64,000 nt of DNA from Jaenimonas drosophilae. Taxonomy: Eukaryota; Euglenozoa; Kinetoplastea; Trypanosomatida; Trypanosomatidae. How positions within the stretch are numbered: position 1 is the first letter of the stretch; each line of letters opens with the position of its first letter. The stretch spans positions 62,001 through 126,000 of the forward strand of contig JASAON010001648.1 of the NCBI GenBank assembly GCA_030849065.1, given 5' to 3'. Under the pieces are notes generated by a model. It made no database searches and was not told the origin of the DNA. It saw nothing but the letters and a program-made list of their open reading frames with translations. The translations under genes and the position numbers were made by a program. This document shows, piece after piece, positions 17,106-26,636 of this stretch.

Positions 17106-19742
17106 CTACATGAGCTGCAGTGCACTGTCGGAGGCCGTTTTGATGACGATGGATGATTCGCGGTACTCCTCCGCGGTGGAGTCCAGCTCGATGTACTTGG
17201 GTCGGTCAATGGAGAAGTTATAGCGGCCAGGGGTGGGTGGGTGTGTGCCGCCAAGGTCCTTCACCACCTTTGCTAGAGTATCCTTCCTACCCACCGTGAT
17301 GATTCGCTGTGTGTTTTCATCGCGCAGTGAAACGATCCACTTGCTGAGCTGCTTCTCCGCCTCTTCCGGGAAGTTTAGCTTCTTGGCAATACGCTTGAGA
17401 ACTACATCTCCAATGTCGGAGAAATCGGCAGCCACGCTGATGCTCGTTGGCAGACCGTAGAACTCGGAGGTGCTTCTGCTGTAGAAGCACACCTCCATCG
17501 GGGTGAGGATGGAGGGGCAGGGGCTCACCGGGTCGAGAACGAGCAGCGACCGTGAGGTGTGGAGCACGTTGGAGATATCGGCCGACGTGTCATCCACCAT
17601 CCCCAACAGCCGCCCGTCCTCCGAAACCTGCAGTAGACGTACAGGAGCACCCGCACCGGTGTGGGTATCCAAGCGTTGAAGAAGGTTCTTGGACATGCTC
17701 GCCCCAACCTGTGCTCGAGCCTCACGCAGGATATCACCAAAGGTCATGCGCCTGCTAGAGAGGTAAATGGATGGCTGGTTGGCCCAACCAAAATTGAAGA
17801 CCACGCGCAACGGGCACATGATGGAGGTCATCGGTACCGGCAACAAGGTGAAGTAGAGGTCGTTGTTCCTGCACTCGACAGAATTGCGGGCCTCGCGCTC
17901 AACATGCGCCGATGCACCACGTGGAAGTAAGAGGGGGAGGCTGTAGGGGAGGAACACAAGGTCCGACGGACGAAAGAAGGCAATGTGCTCGTGGTTGCGC
18001 TTCCCAAGAAGGGCTTGGGTCGTTCGATGCTTAAGCATCTTTTCATAGACGACGCGCTGTAGGCCGCTGTAGTCATCCACGCTATCCACGAGCACCTCAC
18101 CCATCACCTGTCGCAGCGCACGGTTAGCCCCATCAATGAGGATGAGGCGTGTAGGGCACTCGCTACGGGCGAGTAGTGTTCGCTCTACATCATCTGGCTT
18201 CACGTTGGCAGCGCACATGACTACATTCAGGGTATCCTGCTTCCAGTGAAGAACATCTGCCGCACGAATCTCCGAGAGCTTGTTGTCTGTCCAGAGAAAA
18301 AGACGATCGACGCGTTCGGTTTGAGCCACAAAGGCAGATCGGGAATTCACGATCGTCACCTCCGACAAGTGTTGGGGAGGTATGAAGGTTCGCAGCAGTG
18401 CAAATAACGGGTCAGGTGTGCTTTCGGGGAGGACCTGGTAGATGCCGTGGGAGTTGGGCACACGTCGAACACGCTCCGTCGGCACACCATGTTCCCTGGC
18501 AATCTCGTGAAGGGCATCCTCCAGAGTAGGCCCCTTGGCAGTCACCCGGCGCACATGGCGTGCTTCAGCCCCCGGTACGCCGTCTAGTACATCCACCACC
18601 GCTGCATCACCTAAATGATAGCGGCACTCATACTCGCCCATGCGCTCCTGTCGTCGATTTACAATTTGATGCGCCTCCGCCACCACCTCCTTTGGGGCAG
18701 GTGTTGTGGCCATGATGCGTTCATAAATCTCACTCTTGATGTACACGAGTAAGGAGGCCCGCTCCGTCTCAAAGGGGCGGCCATAGACACGTGCTTGACC
18801 ACCAAAGCCTGAGCGCTGCACCTCCTCCCAGGTGACCACATCCACCACCTCGTCGTTGAAGCGGTACCACTTTCCTTGGAGGTGCACGAAGCAGTAGTAG
18901 TGGCCGGAGTGCGCACTACCGGCGTGAATGAGCACGGAATGAAGCACATAGGTCGAGCCCTTGGTAGAGAGGGGCGAATTGTGTTGGTCGAGCTCCTTGC
19001 GCTTGGCGGCGCTCTCCGGATCGAACTTAAGCTGCTTCGGGTCCATGACGAACTGTGTGAGATCCATCTCGAGGTCGAACTCCCAGCGATTGGCCAGGGT
19101 GACGAGCTCGTAGGTGTTCATGTCGAAATCCACCCGATTTGGATGAATGAGCATCACGGGCGGCAGCTCAATGAAGTGTTGGCTTCGCTCCACGGTGTGT
19201 ACCGAGGCCTTCCCCTTCTCAATCTCCAGCGAGACGCCGTCAATCTTCTCGGGGGTTCTCAGCTTCTCAAAAGACTCACGCATGTTGTTGGTATCCTTCA
19301 CCACCAGCTCTACATCGTAGAAGCCTTCGAGGCGGTCGGAGCGGAACGCCACCCCATCCACCACGTTGGTTTGGTAGGTCATGTGGCCAGAAAAGATATC
19401 CTTGATGAAGGCCTCCTTTGGGCCTCCCTTCACCACGTTCTCAAGGCAATCAAACAGCTGCTGAATCAGCTCATGCACATCATGTTGCACCAAGGCATCG
19501 GCGTTGTTCCAGCCAAAGGCAGCGGTGAGCTCGTTGGTGGTGATGTTGGGTGCACCGAGCTCCAACTGGGCAAAGATACGCCGCAGAGCTGTCAGCAGAG
19601 GGGTGGTATGTCCACCCTCTCGTAGCGCATAAATTTGTGCGCGAAAGTAGGGTAAGTGGAAGAGAGCCTGAATCACTGAGCTGAGGTAGCACGTGCTGCC
19701 CTGATTGAGGAGGCCAACATAAGGGATCGACTCCGTACTCAT
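17106..19742 (-). CDS. USP7-like ubiquitin carboxyl-terminal hydrolase (C19)
   Basis: 878 residues, ATG at 19740-19742. The Cys box NQGSTCYLSS has the nucleophile at about residue 18. It is followed by FGWNNADALVQHDVHEL, DLEGFYDVEL-like strands and LPPVMLIHPNRVDFD, all in the order of USP7. The His box HSGHYYCFV is near residue 277, followed by WYRFNDEVV. After the catalytic domain come about 500 residues of beta-rich, ubiquitin-like repeats resembling the USP7 C-terminal HUBL region. The catalytic domain starts only eight residues in, so the MATH/TRAF substrate domain of animal USP7 is absent. Function: removal of ubiquitin from substrates, nuclear or cytosolic. The predicted acceptor AG lies one base before the ATG. 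Confidence 0.85.
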   Translation of the reverse strand: MSTESIPYVGLLNQGSTCYLSSVIQALFHLPYFRAQIYALREGGHTTPLLTALRRIFAQLELGAPNITTNELTAAFGWNNADALVQHDVHELIQQLFDCLENVVKGGPKEAFIKDIFSGHMTYQTNVVDGVAFRSDRLEGFYDVELVVKDTNNMRESFEKLRTPEKIDGVSLEIEKGKASVHTVERSQHFIELPPVMLIHPNRVDFDMNTYELVTLANRWEFDLEMDLTQFVMDPKQLKFDPESAAKRKELDQHNSPLSTKGSTYVLHSVLIHAGSAHSGHYYCFVHLQGKWYRFNDEVVDVVTWEEVQRSGFGGQARVYGRPFETERASLLVYIKSEIYERIMATTPAPKEVVAEAHQIVNRRQERMGEYECRYHLGDAAVVDVLDGVPGAEARHVRRVTAKGPTLEDALHEIAREHGVPTERVRRVPNSHGIYQVLPESTPDPLFALLRTFIPPQHLSEVTIVNSRSAFVAQTERVDRLFLWTDNKLSEIRAADVLHWKQDTLNVVMCAANVKPDDVERTLLARSECPTRLILIDGANRALRQVMGEVLVDSVDDYSGLQRVVYEKMLKHRTTQALLGKRNHEHIAFFRPSDLVFLPYSLPLLLPRGASAHVEREARNSVECRNNDLYFTLLPVPMTSIMCPLRVVFNFGWANQPSIYLSSRRMTFGDILREARAQVGASMSKNLLQRLDTHTGAGAPVRLLQVSEDGRLLGMVDDTSADISNVLHTSRSLLVLDPVSPCPSILTPMEVCFYSRSTSEFYGLPTSISVAADFSDIGDVVLKRIAKKLNFPEEAEKQLSKWIVSLRDENTQRIITVGRKDTLAKVVKDLGGTHPPTPGRYNFSIDRPKYIELDSTAEEYRESSIVIKTASDSALQLM

Positions 19743-20255
19743 TCTGGGGAGTTGTGCGTGCGGTTACAACGATTCCGAGGAGAGAAATGAAGGAGGAGGG
19801 AATGAAGGGAGAGAGAAGGTGTAGGGGCGTTTAGGATGCCAATCGATTGGGCCGGTCGCGCCAAAAAGCAATGATCACGCGTGTCTCAATGTTGATGCGA
19901 CGAAGCGGGGTTGGACCCAAACAATCTGCCAAAAACTAGAAAAGTTGAAGAAGAGTGACTATACAGCACAATAGCAAGCAATCAATATATGGCAGACCCC
20001 CTTCCTTATTGATGATCAAGATGCTAGCACCAAGACACAACAAACAACAAACAACAACGAAGATGGTGATGGAGAGATACATAGCAAGAATGAAGGAACA
20101 GCAACTGGGTATACAACTTCTTCTTGGGAGAGAGTGGGGGTGAGAATGAAGTGGGAGTGAACGAACCCGCATGGCTCTGCTGCACATGCAAAGAACGTGG
20201 TGGAACAGGGATGAAGCCAAAACAAGCCGCAGCTATACATAATCGCCATCCCAGC
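19743..20255 (-). promoter_or_regulatory. Intergenic region; acceptor of the USP gene lies next to its ATG
   Basis: A very strong purine run at about 19776-19828 is the coding-strand pyrimidine tract. After it the first AG is at 19745-19744, leaving a single base before the ATG. The other 400 bases, AT-rich with CAA repeats near 20038-20058, should be the 3' UTR of the GAF-domain gene. No supported ORF. Confidence 0.5.
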
Positions 20256-22445
20256 CTATTTAAGCTTGAACGGGCGGCGTGACGCAAAATCGGCGGCAAC
20301 GACTTTGGCCAAGAACTCATCTCGATCGACTTGCTTCTCCTTGATGCACGTGGTGGGCCGCTCATAGTGATAGCGTTGATGCTTGAGCATTGCCTCTCGC
20401 CTATCCTGCATGAGCCGCTTCTGCGCCACCTCCTCAATGAACTGCACCTGCTGGCGTTTACTGGCAGGATCGCAGGAGTAGGCTCTAATACACTCTGGTC
20501 CATCCACGTGCAGCTTCGAAGCAACCTTGGCGTTGAGCAGCTTTTGATGTCGCATCAGCTCCTCCGCCTCGGAGAGGTTCAGGAAGGGGGGCACCTCCAC
20601 ATCGGGGGTGGCCGCGGCGGGTGGCACACTCACGTTGTTGTGCGTGCCACTCTTGGAGCGGGAGAGATCCGGAGAAGGGGTCCGGCGTGAGGCGAAGATG
20701 GGCTCCACGAAATCAGGCCGCACCGGCATCTCACCCGGAGCCTTGCCAAAGGCCTGCGAGAACTGGCGTGAGGCTACCGTCGGCAACGACTCCAACGTAC
20801 GTGAGGTCTCTGCCTTCAGCGTGGCTACGTTGCCAATCAGGGTGTTGCCAATGTACTCGGCCATCATTTCAGTGTTTTCACTACGGGCAAAGAGCTCCAG
20901 CGTCTGGAGGTACCGCGCAATATCGGCGGCATCCTTCATGGTGCGGGTTGCGGCTAGACCATCTAGAAGATTGCGAAGCAGCAAACGCGTATTGTTGGCC
21001 TGCTCGCTCAAGGTTCTGTACTGCCGATGCATTACCACATTCTCCTCCATGCATGACTCCCAGAGCTGATTGATGGAGGTCAGGTTGAACTCCACCGACG
21101 ACAGCGTGCCATCCGCGAGCACCAACGTGTTGAGCTTCCGATTCCGCGAACGCTGCGTACGCGTTTGGTACACATCACTAATGGCTGATCGATAAATCAT
21201 CATGGGATTGGAGGTGAGGAGGGTACGATTCCCCGTTTGCGCGGCATCCTCCACAGGATCGGTGATCTTCTCCGGAAGATGGTCGTCGATGCGTCGGGTA
21301 TCATCTTGTGGGTAAATGGCCTTGCGAAAGGCCTCCCCCACACGCAACGTGAAGTACTTGGCTGGGTATCTAGTCAGAATGCAGCCAAGCACACGTGCGC
21401 AAATAGACATCATCACCTCATCGTCGGATGAAAAGCGTGCGTGGTCGGAGCTTGTGGCCGTAACCTTATTCACGGCGTGAATCATGCCGTAGGAGCGATT
21501 GGCACCTTCGTGGGAGATGATGGGGAATACGAGGCACGTACGCATCGTGTCGAAGCCACTCTCACGGAGCTCATCTGAAACGAGCTGCAGCTCACGCTTG
21601 CCGAGCATCGTGTACTGCGCCTCACTTCCATTCACGGCGATACACTTTCCGCAGACGGTGTTGTGGAGCTCCTTCGAAATCATGATCTCCGTGTAGGTAG
21701 CTCGCATCGGATCTCCTTGGGTGGCACGGTACGGGTAGGTGGCGGAGCAATGCAGGTTGTGGTTGTCATCGTAGAGATAGATGCGTACCACCTCACAAAA
21801 GAGCAAGGTTGCCAAGGATTCAGCAAAGAGGCTCACTGTTTCGGAGAGACCCTCGGCCAACGTAACTTTTTGGCCACTAATCTGACGCCTCGTTGACTGC
21901 TTGTGGTGTTGCATCTCCTCCGATACATGAGCCTTCATTTGCGTCTTCCACGTATCGGGCATCTGCGATGCCGCCTCCTCAGAAAGCTTCCCCGCGGATT
22001 GTGCGGTGGCTAAAGTGGCTGCTGCCTGCACCTGTTGCGTTTGTGCCTGACGTCGTCGGTACTCCGCCTCCTTCATCAAGCTCTGGAAGGCAGAAGTGTA
22101 GCCGGTTTCTAAGTAGGATAGTGCCTCACGCAATTCCTTGTTGACGGATTTACGAATCTTGGCCACCAACTCCGCCGCCGCCCCGTTGCGTTGACGCGCG
22201 CAGTGGCTCTCCAACTCATTGAAGAGCATCACCGTGTCGTCGGAGATGAGCTCCACAGATGGATCTAATTCATTGTGTTTATCGCCCACCTCCGTGAGTT
22301 CCTTCTCCACCTTTTTGCGCTGTGCAGCTAGTTGCTGATGCCGAAGTCGCTCGTACTTTTCCTCTAGACGCTTCTGAAGTGCATCCTCCTTGGGGCCCTC
22401 CGCCTCCGACTCAGAAATGAGGTGCAGGTTGCTCGAGCTTTCCAT
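20256..22445 (-). CDS. GAF-domain coiled-coil protein, function unknown
   Basis: 729 residues from the ATG at 22443-22445; the longer frame upstream has no ATG. Residues 20-190 are a coiled coil rich in Glu, Arg and Gln. Residues about 200-360 look like one GAF domain: a long first helix (TVSLFAESLATLLFCEVVRIYLYD), a strand with CSATYPYR, the loop around CGKCIAVNG, then LVFPIISHEG and GMIHAVNK, the last being the common GAF strand ending in V-N-K. The second half is helical with a Ser/Pro-rich linker (610-640) and a basic C-terminus. There is no phosphodiesterase, cyclase or kinase domain attached, so the ligand and output are unknown. A cytoskeletal or flagellar role is possible from the coiled coils but not shown. 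Confidence 0.65.
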   Translation of the reverse strand: MESSSNLHLISESEAEGPKEDALQKRLEEKYERLRHQQLAAQRKKVEKELTEVGDKHNELDPSVELISDDTVMLFNELESHCARQRNGAAAELVAKIRKSVNKELREALSYLETGYTSAFQSLMKEAEYRRRQAQTQQVQAAATLATAQSAGKLSEEAASQMPDTWKTQMKAHVSEEMQHHKQSTRRQISGQKVTLAEGLSETVSLFAESLATLLFCEVVRIYLYDDNHNLHCSATYPYRATQGDPMRATYTEIMISKELHNTVCGKCIAVNGSEAQYTMLGKRELQLVSDELRESGFDTMRTCLVFPIISHEGANRSYGMIHAVNKVTATSSDHARFSSDDEVMMSICARVLGCILTRYPAKYFTLRVGEAFRKAIYPQDDTRRIDDHLPEKITDPVEDAAQTGNRTLLTSNPMMIYRSAISDVYQTRTQRSRNRKLNTLVLADGTLSSVEFNLTSINQLWESCMEENVVMHRQYRTLSEQANNTRLLLRNLLDGLAATRTMKDAADIARYLQTLELFARSENTEMMAEYIGNTLIGNVATLKAETSRTLESLPTVASRQFSQAFGKAPGEMPVRPDFVEPIFASRRTPSPDLSRSKSGTHNNVSVPPAAATPDVEVPPFLNLSEAEELMRHQKLLNAKVASKLHVDGPECIRAYSCDPASKRQQVQFIEEVAQKRLMQDRREAMLKHQRYHYERPTTCIKEKQVDRDEFLAKVVAADFASRRPFKLK

Positions 22446-22642
22446 GCCGCAGGCAGATACGCAATGTGCAGCCCAACTACTACTCAGGTACAAAAAGATA
22501 TAAATGAATGAAGAAAGAGAGAAGATTCAGGAGCCATGATGGAGGTACATCGTTGATGATGCAGTAGTCCATGTTTGCTTGTGTGCCAACACAGAAGGAT
22601 GAGTAGAAAAGCGTTGATGTGATGAATGCATTCACGTGTGGG

Positions 22643-23911
22643 TTACGTGTGCTCTGCCATTGTCATGAGTTGAGAGACGAGAATGGCATGCTTCACCTTA
22701 TGTTGGCCCAGACACCGCAGTACGTAGCGGCCATCGCGAAAGGAAAACTGCCCGAGCAACTCCTCCGCCCGCTCCACCACAGCCACCAACGCCCGACGTA
22801 GCTCTGCATCACAGGTTCTGGCAACTCGGTTGTTTCGACGTCCATGATTGAGCAGGGCAACGTACTTGCAAACATGGCCGAGCTCCTGTGGAGTCATGGA
22901 TGGGGCAAGACGCTCGCACCGCACGAGAAGGGCGGCGGAGTAGCCATCCCAGCAACTGTCAAGGTAGGCAGAGGCCTGCAGGCCGTATATCAGATCCCGA
23001 CTGCTGTAGTGCGGCGCAAAAACCATGGCTCGCCGCGAGACCACTGCCACAACATCGGGTGCGCGCAGCTCCTTCAGACGTACGAGCGCGGACAAGACGG
23101 TCAGCGACTCACGTGCGGAGAGGGCGGCACGAGGAAGCGGTGAGAGGATGAAGTCTAAGCCCGGTAGCTCCACACGGCAGCGTTTTGCGGCCAAGGAGAC
23201 ATCGCGGAGGAGCTCCACCAACTCTGACGGGGTGGCGGAGGTGCAGCACTGACGTGAGGTGGCCATCTGGATGAGATTGCGCAGAGAGGCGGAGTCGGGG
23301 AGCTCCAGCTCCACTGCGGCGTGCAAAAGGGCCGCTGGTAGGCGCGCGCTCTCAACGGCTAGATCAAAACAGACGGCGAGGCCATCACTGACGGTAGTGG
23401 AGAAGAAGGGCGATGCCGCTGACCACGTTCCATCATCATCAGCGTTGCTGGTTGATGGTGTCGCTCGTTGGTTTGTACGTGAGCGGCCCAGGAAGCGTCG
23501 CGATGCACCCAGTGCGCAGAGAAAGTCTGCGGCAGAATCTCGATGTTCTTGCATGGAGATACCAGGTGGAGGAGCGAGCCAGGACGATGGTGGGGTGGCC
23601 TCCAGTGATCGCACCACTCCGCGTACGCGACGTCGGCTTGTGTGGAAGTCCTCACGTGTACTGGATCGAAGAATACGTTTCAGCACCGAATGGTACTCAT
23701 GAAGGTGTTGTAGTGAAGTGGGTTGAGAGGTGCCGGCCACTGTTGAAAACTTGGAAGGGGTCTTTGTCAGTGGTTGTTGGGCCTCTAGCGGAGGTCCCGT
23801 GGAGCAGCTCGCGCAACTCCGCAGTACGTGGGTAGTGGAGCCAACCATCCTCCACGGCCTCGCTCGGCATGATCGGCCAATGATGGCGGTGGTTCGAACA
23901 CACCGCCACAT
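22643..23911 (-). CDS. Probable mitochondrial helical-repeat protein, function unknown
   Basis: 422 residues, ATG at 23909-23911. The first 30 residues are rich in Arg, Ser, Ala and Cys without acids (MWRCVRTTAIIGRSCRARPW), typical of a mitochondrial presequence. Residues 165-420 are a string of short helices with repeated patterns such as LLHAAVELELPDSASLRNLI, LTVLSALVRLKELRAPDVV and ELGHVCKYVALLNHGR. This layout recalls the FASTK/OPR-type repeats of organellar RNA-binding proteins, which kinetoplastids have in large numbers for mitochondrial mRNA handling. No RAP domain is evident at the C-terminus. The role in RNA metabolism is inference only. Confidence 0.6.
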   Translation of the reverse strand: MWRCVRTTAIIGRSCRARPWRMVGSTTHVLRSCASCSTGPPLEAQQPLTKTPSKFSTVAGTSQPTSLQHLHEYHSVLKRILRSSTREDFHTSRRRVRGVVRSLEATPPSSWLAPPPGISMQEHRDSAADFLCALGASRRFLGRSRTNQRATPSTSNADDDGTWSAASPFFSTTVSDGLAVCFDLAVESARLPAALLHAAVELELPDSASLRNLIQMATSRQCCTSATPSELVELLRDVSLAAKRCRVELPGLDFILSPLPRAALSARESLTVLSALVRLKELRAPDVVAVVSRRAMVFAPHYSSRDLIYGLQASAYLDSCWDGYSAALLVRCERLAPSMTPQELGHVCKYVALLNHGRRNNRVARTCDAELRRALVAVVERAEELLGQFSFRDGRYVLRCLGQHKVKHAILVSQLMTMAEHT

Positions 23912-24146
23912 CCACTCAGTGTGCCTTGCTTGTGTATGTGAAGAAGAGGGCTAGGCTGCTCTATCTCTGCACCTTGTGCCACAACAGACAAGAACATCGA
24001 GAGAGGATACATAACAATGATCAGTCATCATTAACCTCAACACGCAGTAGCACAACAACAACCAATACGTACATCATGAGTTGTTGGGAGAGAAGAAGGA
24101 AGGTGAAGGAGCTCAGCCAGACATGTGATGTGATGGCACCCCGCCC

Positions 24147-25142
24147 TCAAGGATCCATGCCCACACGAAGGCCCTCAGCCTCCGTAATGCCCACTCGCTC
24201 CAGCACGTCATAGGGAAGTGCGTAGATGGGGTTGATGCGACCTAGCGCATAGCCATCATAGCGCAGCAGGCTTAGCCCGCAGAGGCCAAAGAAGGTGTGA
24301 TAAACGTCCGCAGTGTTGCCAGGCTTGTCAGCGATGCCGCCGTCATCGGCGTCTTGGCAGCTCAAAATGAAGGTGAAGAGGGCCTCCCGGTCAACCCACG
24401 TCGTGCGCTCCATCACGGAGAGTGAGGAGATGACCCACCAACTATAGCACACGTCCGCCTTCTTCTCTGGGCGCCCATTGAGGCCACCAGAGGGTAGCTG
24501 ACGAAAGGCCAACCACGCGGCGAGGCGATCCACGTCGATGCGGTGCAACGCCTTTGCAATGCGTAGAGCACCAACACAACAAAAAATCTGGCCGGCATGG
24601 CTCTCGGCACCTGGGGTGGCACCGAAGCCGCCATCCCAGTTTTGGCAGGATAAGATCCACTGCACCGCCGCCTCCACGTTCACGAGGTGCTGCTGACGGA
24701 GGAGATGCAATGCGTTGAGGGCGATGTAAACGAAGCGAGTATCCACCTCCCCCCACTCATCCCCGGTGAAGGCGCCATCTTCACGCTGCCGTTGTGCGAT
24801 CCACGTCGCCGTCTTCTTCACGTCAATCTCATTGAGCGCATCAAACTGGCAGAGGAGCTGAATCGCTGAGAGGGTGTAGAGCATGTGGGAGTCGTGGCCC
24901 ACGTTACCACCAAAACCGCCGTCCTCGTTGCGGCAGGAGAGGACGAAGCGCAGGACGTCCGCCCGTTCGTAGTCCATCCGCTTCAGCAGCGATAGTGCGC
25001 CCAAGCCCCAATACACGCCATTGAGCTTGAGATGCTGAGCACGCCATTCATCCGTCTGATCCAGACGGTGTACGAAGGCAACGTGGAGGTCTGCCAGCAC
25101 GGGTGAGTTGCTGCTTGCAGCGCTCGTTGCTGGTCCGCTCAT
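24147..25142 (-). CDS. RABGGTB: Rab geranylgeranyltransferase beta subunit
   Basis: 331 residues, ATG at 25140-25142, the normal length for the family. It consists of prenyltransferase alpha-alpha repeats, each with a G-G-F-G-type turn: CRNEDGGFGGNVGHDSH, QREDGAFTGDEWGEVDTRF, CQNWDGGFGATPGAESHAG. The zinc ligands are visible: Asp and Cys in DVCYSWW (about residue 231) and His in YHTFFGLCGLSLL (about 281). The phrase HDSHMLYTLSAIQLL is characteristic of the RabGGT branch rather than the farnesyl- or GGT-I branch. The enzyme adds geranylgeranyl groups to C-terminal cysteines of Rab proteins presented by REP. An acceptor AG at 25170-25169 behind a strong tract gives a leader of about 26 bases. 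Confidence 0.93.
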   Translation of the reverse strand: MSGPATSAASSNSPVLADLHVAFVHRLDQTDEWRAQHLKLNGVYWGLGALSLLKRMDYERADVLRFVLSCRNEDGGFGGNVGHDSHMLYTLSAIQLLCQFDALNEIDVKKTATWIAQRQREDGAFTGDEWGEVDTRFVYIALNALHLLRQQHLVNVEAAVQWILSCQNWDGGFGATPGAESHAGQIFCCVGALRIAKALHRIDVDRLAAWLAFRQLPSGGLNGRPEKKADVCYSWWVISSLSVMERTTWVDREALFTFILSCQDADDGGIADKPGNTADVYHTFFGLCGLSLLRYDGYALGRINPIYALPYDVLERVGITEAEGLRVGMDP

Positions 25143-25228
25143 AAGTGTGTGTGTTCGGGTTCGTGGATCTACAACGAGTGAAGTAAGCGAGAGAGCCTAG
25201 ATGAGATGAAGAAGAAAGACAGCAACAT
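25143..25228 (-). promoter_or_regulatory. Spliced-leader acceptor candidate for RABGGTB
   Basis: The complement of about 25175-25225 is a pyrimidine-rich stretch; the AG nearest to the ATG is at 25170-25169, about 26 bases upstream of the start. Composition-based inference. Confidence 0.5.
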
Positions 25229-25365
25229 TGGCATGAGCACATGGATGTATGTGTAGCGGCTCTCTCAAGGAGCTACTCAGCTGCAACCGCACGCACAGGT
25301 CGTTGGTGTGTTTGAGTCCATGTTGATGGTGTCATGAGAGAGGTGGCGAAGGTATGCCCGCTCTC

Positions 25366-26307
25366 TCATGTCTGGCCCATGAAGAAGACGCGCTGGACCG
25401 CGCCACGCACCGCACGTGCGGCCTCTACGTGGAGCGATGGTTTTTGTAAGGACTCACTCGCCGACGACACGAGGTAGTTGGTGAGCGCTGTCTGCATGCT
25501 AGGGTCCTGGAGCAGCTGGAGCACCTGATCCTTGACGATGATTTGCAGTTGATCCTGAATCCAAGGGTCTCGCACGATGCGCAACACAAACTTCTTCGTC
25601 ACCTCCTGCGTGTAGTGATCCTCAAAGAGAGACTGAAGGAGGGAAGACACCGCAATCTTCGTATCTTCCTTGGCCAGCAGCTGCTGCACGAGGCTTGATA
25701 CAAGCACCAGTGAGTTGGGATCGTTGAGAACCTTATCCACCACATCCTTGGAGAGCTTGATGGCCTCGGCACGCAGACGTCTATCACTCAGGGCCTCACT
25801 GGCCACAACGGCGGTGTGGTGTACCGTATCCTCCTTCACGGGGGCGTAGAGGACATACACCAACACACCGATGCCAGTGACGGCACCAATGGTGAGCATG
25901 ACGCCCTGCTGCCACCACCTCGCCCAGCGCACCACAATGGCCTCTGCAGGCGGTGCGTTGTTGTTGTTGTTGTTGTTGGTCGGTGTGGATGAATCCGCCG
26001 ATGTTGTGGTGCCATCCACGGATGCAGTGCTTTGCGGTGATGAGGTGGCTTCCATCGCTGGTGCGTTGGTGGGCGGCGTTGGTGTTGATGATGAAGGAGA
26101 TGCATTGAGCTCTGGTCGGTATACCGTAAAGAAGCCATGACGCTGTGCTGAGATCGCACTAACATGGAAGACGGCGAGCGCGCTCTCATGTGGGTGAAGA
26201 TCCTGCAGGCACCTCCACCGAAGAAATCCGGTCGTTGAGGTGGCACGAAAACAATGCCGCAGACGCAGAGATCGGCCAACACGCAACGGTGTTTGGCAGC
26301 TCTTCAT
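25366..26307 (-). CDS. Probable mitochondrial single-pass membrane protein, function unknown
   Basis: 313 residues from the ATG at 26305-26307. The N-terminus is basic with no early acids (MKSCQTPLRVGRSLRLRHCF), so a mitochondrial presequence is likely. A Ser/Thr/Pro-rich linker with seven consecutive asparagines sits at about 85-125 (the GTT repeat at about 25958-25978). A single membrane segment (VMLTIGAVTGIGVLVYVLYA) follows at about 138-157. The C-terminal 150 residues are amphipathic helices in loosely repeated units (VLNDPNSLVLVSSLVQQLL, SLLQSLFEDHYTQEV). I do not recognise a family; the layout (presequence, linker, one membrane span, helical domain) suggests an inner-membrane protein. 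Confidence 0.6.
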   Translation of the reverse strand: MKSCQTPLRVGRSLRLRHCFRATSTTGFLRWRCLQDLHPHESALAVFHVSAISAQRHGFFTVYRPELNASPSSSTPTPPTNAPAMEATSSPQSTASVDGTTTSADSSTPTNNNNNNNAPPAEAIVVRWARWWQQGVMLTIGAVTGIGVLVYVLYAPVKEDTVHHTAVVASEALSDRRLRAEAIKLSKDVVDKVLNDPNSLVLVSSLVQQLLAKEDTKIAVSSLLQSLFEDHYTQEVTKKFVLRIVRDPWIQDQLQIIVKDQVLQLLQDPSMQTALTNYLVSSASESLQKPSLHVEAARAVRGAVQRVFFMGQT

Positions 26308-26636
26308 TGGCGGCTCTACCACACGCTACGATCAAGATCAGAAGAGAGGGAAGAAAGAACAGCAACCGTGGATGAAGATGCTCAACGTTGAGAAATGAGA
26401 AAAGGACGGTAGCTCTGCCCGAGAAGAGGGGCAGCCACCACAACACACACACATAACGACTTCGCCGAACATTATCCTATCAGCTACGATGCTACACACG
26501 CTGGTTAACGCACACAATCCGTCCTTCGACGCACTTGCCACTCACTCATTACACACGCATGTGTGTGGGTGAGAGAAAAGTGTGCGTCATGTGGGAGGTG
26601 AGCGGTGGGGGATTCTGCCCCCTCACGTGCTCCACC
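26308..26636 (-). promoter_or_regulatory. Intergenic region with acceptor signal
   Basis: The complement of about 26341-26362 is a short C/T tract, with an AG at 26327-26326 about 19 bases before the ATG of the membrane protein gene. The remainder should be the 3' UTR of that small upstream gene's transcript partner; no ORF is supported. Confidence 0.45.
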
